From: Pseudomonas chlororaphis
GTDB lineage: Bacteria > Pseudomonadota > Gammaproteobacteria > Pseudomonadales > Pseudomonadaceae
Reading direction: 5' to 3'
Assembly: GCF_003731765.1 (NCBI RefSeq)
Contig: NZ_MOAL01000003.1
Span: 124,001-188,000, forward strand
DNA length: 64,000 nt
A program made the translations under genes and the position numbers. The notes under the pieces are model-generated. The model made no database searches. It was not told where the DNA came from and saw only the letters and a program-made list of their open reading frames with translations. This document shows, piece by piece, positions 1-6,902 of the stretch (position 1 is the first letter of the stretch; every line of letters begins with the position of its first letter).

Positions 1-98
1 ATTGGGTTATTAAAATGTGAATTTATAGTATTTAAGTGTTGATCCCTTCAGCGCCTACCTTCTGCACCTCAACGCCCGATGCAGCAGGAGCCGTACCC
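1..98. other. Left-edge intergenic region
   Basis: About 60 bases of AT-rich sequence followed by a GCAGGAG ribosome-binding site at 83-90. No gene is visible. It is probably the end of the spacer between upstream transporter genes outside the window and the binding-protein gene that starts at 99. Confidence 0.4.
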
Positions 99-1121
99 AT
101 GAACCTTCCTTTTAAACGTGTCATCAGCCTCTTTGCCGCTCCGGCCCTGGCGGGGCTGCTGGGCTGCCTGCCGCTGCTGTCCCAGGCCGCCGAGGTCAAG
201 GAGATCCGCATCGCCGTGCCCGACCTCAGTGCCGGCACCCAGCACAGTGGCGGCGGGGTGGTGGATGTGTTGCGCCAGCAGCAGATTTTCGAGAAGGCCT
301 TTGCCGGCCAGGGCATCAAGGTCCAGTGGAGTTTTTTCAAGGGCGCAGGCCCGGTCATCAATGAAGCCTTTGCCAACGACCAGGTGGACTTCGCCTACCT
401 CGGTGACCTGGCGGCCATCATCGGCCGTTCCAACGGCCTCGACACCCGACTGCTCAGCGCCACGGCCCGGGGCGTGAAGCAATACCTGGGTGTGGTGCCG
501 GGCTCCGGCATCAAGACCCTGCAAGACCTCAAGGGCAAGCGCGTGGCCGTGTTCCGTGGCACCGCCACCCAGTTGTCGCTGGATGCCGCCCTGGCCAGCC
601 AGGGCCTCAGCGAGAAGGACCTGAAAATCGTCAACCTCGACTTCTCGGCAGCGGTAGCGGCCCTGGCGGCCAAGCAGATCGATGCCTCCTGGGGTAGCAG
701 CGGCCTGGCCTCGTTGCGAATCAAGGGCCTGGCCGAGCTGCCGTTGAACACCAAGGACCTGGGGGGCGCCGGCAGTATCCAGAGCGTGCTGGTGGGTTCC
801 GGCAAGTTTGTCGACGCCCACCCCGAGGTGGTGGACAAACTGCTCAAGGCTCAGCAACAGGCGGTGCAATGGCTGACCCAGGAGAGCAACAAAGAGGCCT
901 ACATCCAGTTGGTCTCGGGCCTGGCCAGTTACCCGCCGCAAATCTTGCAGCAGGACCTGCAGGACCAGAACCTGGCGGAAGTCTTCCCTTCGACCCTGGA
1001 CCCCGCCTTCCTCGGCACCCTGCAGGAAAAAGTCGACCTGGCGTCCCAGCAGCGGCTGATTCGCAAGCCGTTCAAGGTCAGCGATTGGGTGCAGCCACCA
1101 TTGGCTGCGGCGGCCCTGTAA
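99..1121 (+). CDS. ABC transporter periplasmic binding protein, sulfonate/sulfate-ester type
   Basis: Predicted 340-residue SsuA/AtsR-like solute-binding protein. An N-terminal Sec signal (basic MNLPFKR, then a hydrophobic stretch) probably ends near SQA-A at about residue 30; an LLGC near residue 23 is an imperfect lipobox. The mature part starts with EIRIAV, contains the segment AYLGDLAA and the GKRVAVFRGT step, and resembles family members that bind aliphatic sulfonates or sulfate esters. I chose the ATG at 99 over the GTG at 36 because it has GCAGGAG just upstream and begins the signal peptide. The nearby atsK gene at 2301 suggests an AtsR-like role in alkyl-sulfate uptake. The ligand is inferred; permease and ATPase genes are not in the window and may lie to the left. 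Confidence 0.75.
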   Translation: MNLPFKRVISLFAAPALAGLLGCLPLLSQAAEVKEIRIAVPDLSAGTQHSGGGVVDVLRQQQIFEKAFAGQGIKVQWSFFKGAGPVINEAFANDQVDFAYLGDLAAIIGRSNGLDTRLLSATARGVKQYLGVVPGSGIKTLQDLKGKRVAVFRGTATQLSLDAALASQGLSEKDLKIVNLDFSAAVAALAAKQIDASWGSSGLASLRIKGLAELPLNTKDLGGAGSIQSVLVGSGKFVDAHPEVVDKLLKAQQQAVQWLTQESNKEAYIQLVSGLASYPPQILQQDLQDQNLAEVFPSTLDPAFLGTLQEKVDLASQQRLIRKPFKVSDWVQPPLAAAAL

Positions 1122-1143
1122 AACAACGCTATCGAGGTTGATT

Positions 1144-1169
1144 CGATCGCCGGCAAGCCGGCTCCTGCG
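1144..1169. repeat. Single REP palindrome
   Basis: REP core GCCGGCAAGCCGGC followed by TCCTGCG, lying between the convergent binding-protein gene and LysR gene. A degenerate partner (GTGCCGGCGATG) follows at about 1180-1191. Confidence 0.7.
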
Positions 1170-1196
1170 GGGGGCGGTTGTGCCGGCGATGCTGTT

Positions 1197-2117
1197 TCAC
1201 ACGGCGATGCTTTGTTCCGGTTTATCCACAGCCACCAGCACTTCAATCATCGCCCGCGCTGCCGGCGACAAGCGAAACCCGGTGCGGCTGACAATGCCGC
1301 AACGGGCGTTCAATACCTCGATGTTCTGCGGCAGGTTGCGCCAGTGCAGCAGCGCCAGCGAACCCTGTTCGATGTCCTCGCTGAACGACTCCGCGGTGCC
1401 GACGCCGATGGCGTTGGACTGGCGCACGATTTTCACCAGCGCCGGGAAGTGTTCGGTCTCGATGGTCGGGGAAAAATCCATGCGCCCGCTGAGGTTGGCC
1501 AGCAGCTTGCGAATCCCCGGGGGGATCAGGGTGGTGGCCAGCGGGTAGTCGAACATGTCGTTGGTGGACAGGCTTTCCTTGGCCAGCAGCGGGTGTCCCG
1601 GGCGGCAGAAAAACACCCCACGCTTGGGCGTCAGGGCCTGGGTCTGGAAGTTCGGGTCGGCTTCGAAATGGCGGATGTCGGCGATGAAGAATTCGATCTC
1701 TTCGCGGCTTAGGCTGCGGCTGAGTTTTTCCCAGTTATCCACCTGGAAGCAGGTGCGCACCTTGGGGTGGGCATTGGTGAACTGCGCCACCGCGTCGGGC
1801 ACCAGTTTCACCGCCGGCGCCGGGCCGCAACCGAAGCGCAATTCGCCGGCGTCGAGCTTGGTCATCTGGCTCACTTCGCTGCTCAGCAAGGCGGCGCCCT
1901 GGACCAGGGTCAGGGCGTGTTGCAGCACCACCTGGCCTTCAGGCGTGGGGCGCAGGTCCTTGTTGCCACGGTCCACCAGCACGCAGCCGAACTCCTGTTC
2001 CAGCCCCTGAATGCTGCGGCTGAACGCCGGCTGAGTGATGCCCATGGCGTCCGCCGCACGCACAAAACTGCGGTGTTCGTTGAGGGCGATGAAGTAGCGC
2101 AATTGGCGAAGATCCAT
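1197..2117 (-). CDS. LysR-family transcriptional regulator, paralog of the one at 5803
   Basis: 306-residue LysR regulator. The N-terminal winged helix-turn-helix (MDLRQLRYFIALNEHRSF, then AFSRSIQGLEQEFG) spans about residues 1-60; the rest is a periplasmic-binding-like effector domain with the distinctive run GELRFGCGPAPA near residue 90. The start at 2117 is the usual LysR MDLRQLRYF; an upstream alternative start at 2132 would add five residues. It is transcribed divergently from atsK (2301) with 183 bases between, so it is the obvious candidate regulator of alkyl-sulfate use. The LysR at 5803 shares the same domain signature and is clearly a paralog. The effector is unknown. Confidence 0.88.
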   Translation of the reverse strand: MDLRQLRYFIALNEHRSFVRAADAMGITQPAFSRSIQGLEQEFGCVLVDRGNKDLRPTPEGQVVLQHALTLVQGAALLSSEVSQMTKLDAGELRFGCGPAPAVKLVPDAVAQFTNAHPKVRTCFQVDNWEKLSRSLSREEIEFFIADIRHFEADPNFQTQALTPKRGVFFCRPGHPLLAKESLSTNDMFDYPLATTLIPPGIRKLLANLSGRMDFSPTIETEHFPALVKIVRQSNAIGVGTAESFSEDIEQGSLALLHWRNLPQNIEVLNARCGIVSRTGFRLSPAARAMIEVLVAVDKPEQSIAV

Positions 2118-2190
2118 ATGCTTTCCCGGCATCCAAAAAATAGCCCGAAGGCATTTGCGACAGTGAGGAGTGAGGTTTTAAATGCAAGCT

Positions 2191-2200
2191 CTTATTCCGT
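2191..2200 (-). promoter_or_regulatory. Putative sulfur-starvation regulator site between LysR and atsK
   Basis: CTTATTCCGT in an AT-rich stretch between divergent genes; its reverse complement ACGGAATAAG matches the GGAATA core found upstream of several other sulfur genes in the window. The following bases to 2245 (ATCTATTAGATCTAAATT) are AT-rich and likely hold the promoters. Confidence 0.35.
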
Positions 2201-2300
2201 CAACGAAGCATTCAAATATCTATTAGATCTAAATTGAATATAGATAGAGCGTTGTTTCGCTGCCGCCTAAACCGCCAGTCGTCCGATGAGGGTCTTCCCG

Positions 2301-3206
2301 ATGAGCCATGCCGCATTAGCCGTTAAACCCGCTGTCCACGCCCTTGATATCCACCCGGTCGCCGGCCGTATAGGTGCCGAGATCCGTGGCGTGCAACTCT
2401 CCGGCGCCCTCGACGCCGCCACCGTTGAAGCCATCCAGCAGGCGCTGCTGCAGTACAAGGTGGTGTTCTTCCGTGGCCAGAACCACCTCGACGACCAGAG
2501 CCAGGAAGCCTTTTCCCACCTGCTGGGCGAGCCGGTGGCGCACCCGACCGTACCGGTGCGTGACGGCACCCGCTACCTGCTGGAACTGGACGGTGCCGAA
2601 GGCCAGCGGGCCAACTCCTGGCACACCGACGTGACCTTCGTCGACGCCTACCCCAAGGCCTCGATCCTGCGCTCGGTGGTGGCCCCGGCTTCCGGTGGCG
2701 ACACGGTCTGGGCCAACACCGCCACGGCCTACAACGAGCTGTCGGCAGAACTGCGGGACCTGGCGGACAAACTCTGGGCGGTGCACAGCAACGAATACGA
2801 CTACGCCTCGGCCAAGCCGGACGTCTCGGCGGAAAAGTTGGAGCGCTACCGCAAAGTCTTCACCTCCACCGTGTTCGAGACCGAGCACCCGATCGTCCGC
2901 GTACACCCTGAAAGCGGCGAAAAGAGCCTGGTGCTGGGGCATTTCGTCAAACGCATCAAGGGCTATTCCCAGGCCGATTCGGCGCACCTGTTCAACCTGT
3001 TGCAGAGCCATGTAACACGTTTGGAAAACACCGTGCGCTGGCGCTGGAACGCCGGTGACGTGGCGATCTGGGACAACCGCTCGACCCAGCACTACGCCGT
3101 GGACGACTACGGCACCCAGGACCGCGTGGTACGCCGCGTGACCCTCAAGGGCGACGTTCCGGTGGGCGTCCACGGTCAGCGCAGCCAAACCACCCGCGGC
3201 CTCTGA
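2301..3206 (+). CDS. atsK: Alkylsulfatase, 2-oxoglutarate/Fe(II)-dependent dioxygenase AtsK
   Basis: 301 residues, TauD/TfdA family. AtsK oxidises the carbon next to the sulfate ester of medium-chain alkyl sulfates with 2-oxoglutarate and O2, releasing aldehyde and sulfate. The iron ligands are His108 and Asp110 in SWHTDVTF and His264 in [10 protein letters not shown]; Arg275 and Arg279 lie in the RVVRRVT segment. These positions and the 301-residue length match what I remember for P. putida AtsK, which is why I prefer it to taurine dioxygenase (a separate tauD is at 53812). The ATG at 2301 is preferred to 2286 because a GAGG lies nine bases upstream. It is divergent from a LysR gene and next to a sulfonate-type binding protein. 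The protein has no signal peptide, so it is cytoplasmic. Confidence 0.85.
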   Translation: MSHAALAVKPAVHALDIHPVAGRIGAEIRGVQLSGALDAATVEAIQQALLQYKVVFFRGQNHLDDQSQEAFSHLLGEPVAHPTVPVRDGTRYLLELDGAEGQRANSWHTDVTFVDAYPKASILRSVVAPASGGDTVWANTATAYNELSAELRDLADKLWAVHSNEYDYASAKPDVSAEKLERYRKVFTSTVFETEHPIVRVHPESGEKSLVLGHFVKRIKGYSQADSAHLFNLLQSHVTRLENTVRWRWNAGDVAIWDNRSTQHYAVDDYGTQDRVVRRVTLKGDVPVGVHGQRSQTTRGL

Positions 3207-3262
3207 CCCTCGGCTGCGCGTCGCTGGCAAAGGGCGCGGAGCGCAGAGCACCTCACCACCCT

Positions 3263-3310
3263 GGTTACCACGCTGTGCGTGGTAACCCCACCTGGGACGC
3301 GCGGCGTCCC
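3263..3310. terminator. Double palindrome between convergent genes
   Basis: Two perfect hairpins: GGTTACCACGC-TGT-GCGTGGTAACC at 3263-3287 and GGGACGC-GCG-GCGTCCC at 3294-3310. They lie between the ends of atsK and the sulfatase gene and probably act as a bidirectional terminator. They belong to the same palindrome family as 38567-38686. Confidence 0.6.
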
Positions 3311-3333
3311 GTTTTCGCGTTAAGGGGGATGGT

Positions 3334-4950
3334 TTACCAGACGCCGATCTGCACCAGCTTTTCGCTCTCCGGTTCGCCGTAGCGGAAGCGCTGGCCTCGC
3401 AGGTCGATTTCCTGGTGGCTGATGGTGGTGCGGCGTTTCAGGCCGCGCAGCCATTCGAACAGGTAGCCCAGGTGTTCTTCGCGTACCGCCGCATACGCCG
3501 GGTCGGCCCCCAGGTCATGCAGTTCCTGCGGGTCGTTGAGCAGGTCGAACAGCTGCGGGCGGAAGCCGTCGTAGGCCAGGTACTTCCAGCGTTCGCTGCG
3601 CACCATGGTCATGCGGCAGCGGTCGATGGCCTGCCCCAGGCGCTCCCGTGCCGGCGCCTGGAAGGCGTAGTCGTATTCGCTGATGGCGTAGCGGCGCCAG
3701 TGCTCGGCGGTGCCGTGCAACAGCGGAATCAGTGAGCGGCCTTCCAGCCGGTGTTCCGCCCCTGGCAGGCCCAGGGCCTCGAGGAAGGTGGGCAGCGCAT
3801 CGATGGTTTCCACCAGGCGCTCATCCACGCTGCCCCGGCTGCCGTCCGCGGCTGCCCGTGGGTCGCGCACAATCAGGGGCACGCCCACTGCCGGCTCCAG
3901 CAAAAACTCTTTTTCCCCGAGGTAGTGGTCGCCGAGGAAATCCCCATGGTCGCTGGTGAAGACGATCAGGGTGTCATCCCAGCGGCCATTGCTCTGGAGG
4001 AAATCGAACAGGCGGCCCAGTTGATCGTCCACCTGCTTGATCAGGCCCATGTAGGTCGGCACCACGTTCAGGCGCACCTCGTCCCGGGAGAAATTCAGGC
4101 TCTCTTCGTGCTGGCGAAAGGCGTTGTACACCGGGTGGTCACTGGCCTCGCCGGCTTCGGCGCGCACCGCCGGCAGCACCTGCTCGGCACCGTACAGCGC
4201 GTGATAGGGCGCCGGGGCGAGGTAAGGCCAATGGGGCTTGATGTAGGACAGGTGCAGGCACCAGGGCTGCTCGCCCTGTTCGCTGATGAAGTCCATGGCG
4301 CGCTCGGTGGTGTAGACCGTTTCCGAATGCGCCTCGGCCACGCGGGCCGGCAAATGGGCGTTGCGCATCTTCCAGCCGCTGAGGATCTCGCCTTGCTCGC
4401 CGGCCGCCGCGTTGGCCCAGTCGTGCCAAGGGTTGCGGCCGTCGTAGCCGAGGTCGCGCAGGTAATGGGTGTAGGGCGCGGACTCGCGTTTATCGTCGAA
4501 CACCGGGTCGTCGGGGTAGATGCCGTCATGGCGGAAATAGGCTTCGAAGCCCACCTCGTTCAAGGCTTCGGCCTGCTCGCTGTCGGGGTTGATCGCCAGG
4601 CGTTGCAAGGCATCGATGTTCGCCGTGGCGTGGGTCTTGCCCACCAGCGCGGTGCGGATGCCGTGGGGCCGCAGGTAATCGCCCAGGGTCAGTTCTTCCA
4701 GGGGCAGGGGCACGGCGTTCCAGGCCACCTGGTGGCTGCTGACATAACGCCCGGTGTAGGCCGACATCCGCGACGGGCCGCAAATGGTGCCCTGGGTGTA
4801 GGCGCGGCTGAAGCGCACCCCGGCGGCGGCCAGGCGATCGATGTTCGGCGTGTGCAAGTGCGGATGGCCGTAGCACGACAGGTAATCCCGCCGCAGTTGG
4901 TCGCACATGATGTACAGCACATTGCGCAGGGGTTTTGGGGCATTGGACAT
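3334..4950 (-). CDS. Formylglycine-type sulfatase / phosphonate monoester hydrolase-like enzyme
   Basis: 538 residues, alkaline-phosphatase superfamily. The sulfatase signature TICGPSRMSAYTGRY carries Cys57, which would be converted to formylglycine by a modifying enzyme encoded elsewhere. Metal-binding regions are MCDQLRRD (Asp17) and FTSDHGDFLG near residue 330. The Asp-Gln at 17-18, instead of the Asp-Asp of classic arylsulfatases, is what I recall for phosphonate monoester hydrolases and choline sulfatases, so the substrate is open. No signal peptide is present, implying a cytoplasmic enzyme. The start at 4950 gives MSNAPKPLRNVLYIM; the same frame stays open far upstream only because it runs through the REP array. 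Its setting among atsK, an arylsulfotransferase and a TonB receptor favours a sulfate-ester role. Confidence 0.8.
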   Translation of the reverse strand: MSNAPKPLRNVLYIMCDQLRRDYLSCYGHPHLHTPNIDRLAAAGVRFSRAYTQGTICGPSRMSAYTGRYVSSHQVAWNAVPLPLEELTLGDYLRPHGIRTALVGKTHATANIDALQRLAINPDSEQAEALNEVGFEAYFRHDGIYPDDPVFDDKRESAPYTHYLRDLGYDGRNPWHDWANAAAGEQGEILSGWKMRNAHLPARVAEAHSETVYTTERAMDFISEQGEQPWCLHLSYIKPHWPYLAPAPYHALYGAEQVLPAVRAEAGEASDHPVYNAFRQHEESLNFSRDEVRLNVVPTYMGLIKQVDDQLGRLFDFLQSNGRWDDTLIVFTSDHGDFLGDHYLGEKEFLLEPAVGVPLIVRDPRAAADGSRGSVDERLVETIDALPTFLEALGLPGAEHRLEGRSLIPLLHGTAEHWRRYAISEYDYAFQAPARERLGQAIDRCRMTMVRSERWKYLAYDGFRPQLFDLLNDPQELHDLGADPAYAAVREEHLGYLFEWLRGLKRRTTISHQEIDLRGQRFRYGEPESEKLVQIGVW

Positions 4951-5074
4951 GGTGTTCACCGAACAAAAGACAGGCGACGTTTTTCGCCTCCGGCGGTGCC
5001 TTTCAGCAAGCGCATTTGCCGAATACTTTCGATGCGTTTTACGCAACACCCCAACCCAACCCCACCCCACCTTA

Positions 5075-5790
5075 TGTAGGAGCTGGCTTGCCAGCGATAA
5101 CGGCCTTGAGGTCGATGCAAAACCCGAGGGCCTCATCGCCGGCAAGCCGGCTCCTACGGTGGCTTGTGTGCACAGGCGCCATCCCCAACCAAACACCCTC
5201 TTTGTAGGAGCTGGCTTGCCAGCGATAGCGGCCTTGAGGCCGATGCAAAACCCGAGGGCCTCATCGCCGGCAAGCCGGCTCCTACGGTGGATCGTGTGCA
5301 CGGACGCCATCCCCACAAACCCCACCTTATGTAGGAGCTGGCTTGCCAGCGATAGCGGCCTTGAGGTCGATGCAAAACCCGAGGGCCTCATCGCCGGCAA
5401 GCCGGCTCCTACGGTGGATTGTGAGCACGGACGCCATCCCCACAAACCCCACCCTTGTAGGAGCTGGCTTGCCAGCGATAGCGGCCTTGAGGCCGATGCA
5501 AAACCCGAGGGCCTCATCGCCGGCAAGCCGGCTCCTACGGTGGCTTGTGTGCACAGGCGCCATCCCCACAAACCCCACCTTATGTAGGAGCTGGCTTGCC
5601 AGCGATAGCGGCCTTGAGGTCGATGCAAAACCCGAGGGCCTCATCGCCGGCAAGCCGGCTCCTACGGTGGGTCGTGTGCACGTACGCCATCCTCACAAGC
5701 CCCACCCTTGTAGGAGCTGGCTTGCCAGCGATAGCGGCCTTGAGAGCGATGCAAAACCCGAGGGCCGCATCGCCGGCAAGCCGGCTCCTG
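5075..5790. repeat. Tandem array of six REP doublets, period about 127 bp
   Basis: Units begin at 5075, 5203, 5330, 5456, 5583 and 5709. Each has an 82-84 base head-to-head pair of REPs (TGTAGGAGCTGGCTTGCCAG ... GCCGGCAAGCCGGCTCCTA) around a spacer GCGGCCTTGAGG(T/C)CGATGCAAAA, plus a linker of about 43 bases with GTGCACNGGCGCCATCC. Copies differ at only a few bases. The array fills the space upstream of the sulfatase start (4950) and ends 13 bases from the end of the LysR gene (5803). It holds no gene; open frames through it are artefacts of the repeat. No RAYT transposase lies in the window. Confidence 0.92.
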
Positions 5791-5802
5791 CCTGGCGCTG
5801 GG

Positions 5803-6747
5803 TCAGACGGCGAGGTTGTCGAGGGTGCAGATGTCTTCGTCGAGTTCGTCGGTGCGTTTGATTTCTTCGATCATCGCTTCGGCCAGTGGCGATAACCGGT
5901 AGCCGGCGCGGCTGACGATGCCGTAGCGGGTGTAGAGCTCTTCCAGGTCATCGGCCAGTTCGTCGATCTTCAAGCACACCAACTCGCCCTTGGCGTGGTG
6001 CAGCGCATCGCTGTAGGAGCCGACGATGCCGATGGCGTCCGAACGCAGCACCACGCCCAGCAGGCTGTAGCTGTTTTCACACTCCACATTGGGCGTGAAG
6101 TCCGGGCGGCCGCTGAGGTCGACGATGACCTTGCGCAGGTTCGGCGGGCGGATGGTCACTGCCAGCGGGTAGCTCATCAGCTCCGCCGCGCTGACGCTGT
6201 CGCGGCCGGCCAGGGGGTGGCCGGCGCGGCAGCAGAAATGCCATTTGCGCGGGCGCAGGCGCTGGGTCAGGTAATCCGGGTTGGCCTCGAAATACCGGGT
6301 ATCGGCGACAAAGAATTCGAACTCCTCGCTCAGCAGGCGTTTGCTCAGGCTCTGCCAGTCATCCACCTGGAATTGCACCCGGGCCTTGGGGTAGCGCCCG
6401 ATAAAGTGGCCGATGGCCCGCGGGATCAGCCCCGAAGCCGGTGCCGGGCCGCAGCCGAAGCGCAACTCACCGGCCTCCAGGCCATTGAACTGGCTGATCT
6501 CGTTGGCCATCTGCTGCGCGCCGCTGACCAGCCGCCGCGCGTGCTCCAGCAGCACCTGCCCCTGCTTGGTCGGCGCCAGGTCCTTGCGTCCGCGATCCAC
6601 CAGTTGGCAGCCGACGCTGTGTTCCAGTGCCTGGATGCTGCGGCTGAAGGCCGATTGCGAGAGGTTCACCGCCATGGCCGCCGCGACAAAGCTGCGCTGT
6701 TCAGCGAGGGCGATGAAGTGTCGGAGCTGGCGCAAGTCGATATGCAT
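5803..6747 (-). CDS. LysR-family transcriptional regulator, paralog of the one at 1197
   Basis: 314 residues. The winged HTH (IDLRQLRHFIALAEQRSF, AFSRSIQALEHSVG) is followed by an effector domain carrying the same GELRFGCGPAPA run as the regulator at 1197; the two are colinear along their length. The start at 6747 gives MHIDLRQL. The gene is divergent from the TonB-dependent receptor at 6903 with 155 AT-rich bases between, so it probably regulates that receptor and the arylsulfotransferase behind it, and perhaps itself. Its effector is unknown; a sulfate ester or a sulfur metabolite is the inference from context. Confidence 0.87.
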   Translation of the reverse strand: MHIDLRQLRHFIALAEQRSFVAAAMAVNLSQSAFSRSIQALEHSVGCQLVDRGRKDLAPTKQGQVLLEHARRLVSGAQQMANEISQFNGLEAGELRFGCGPAPASGLIPRAIGHFIGRYPKARVQFQVDDWQSLSKRLLSEEFEFFVADTRYFEANPDYLTQRLRPRKWHFCCRAGHPLAGRDSVSAAELMSYPLAVTIRPPNLRKVIVDLSGRPDFTPNVECENSYSLLGVVLRSDAIGIVGSYSDALHHAKGELVCLKIDELADDLEELYTRYGIVSRAGYRLSPLAEAMIEEIKRTDELDEDICTLDNLAV

Positions 6748-6850
6748 TTTTCACATTAAAAATATCGGGGAAATGCATTGGCTATGCATTAGGTGGACTC
6801 CTTATAAAGGCAATCTCTTATGCAGTAAATCTTTGTAAAAACATAAATAA

Positions 6851-6882
6851 ATAACTTTAAGGAATATACGGTTCTGTATATT
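6851..6882 (+). promoter_or_regulatory. Putative regulatory site before the TonB receptor
   Basis: ATAACTTTAAGGAATATA (6851-6868) runs into a perfect inverted repeat AATATAC-GGTTCT-GTATATT (6863-6882) about 20-50 bases before the receptor start. The first part nearly matches the motif before tonB at 14916 and that at 38490. A LysR-type (CysB-like or local LysR) site is the inference. Confidence 0.45.
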
Positions 6883-6902
6883 TTCTGACCAGGAGCCGCC
6901 CC

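Noticed and set aside
36..98. GTG start at 36 for the binding protein
   Set aside because: It would place 21 residues before the signal peptide and lacks a ribosome-binding site; the ATG at 99 has one.
3334..5628. 764-residue sulfatase with an N-terminal extension
   Set aside because: The extra N-terminus translates the REP array. A clean ATG at 4950 starts the conserved domain.
5075..5790. CRISPR array
   Set aside because: Regular units of about 127 bases look CRISPR-like, but both the repeated and the intervening parts are nearly identical from unit to unit, they are head-to-head REP palindromes, and no cas gene is present.
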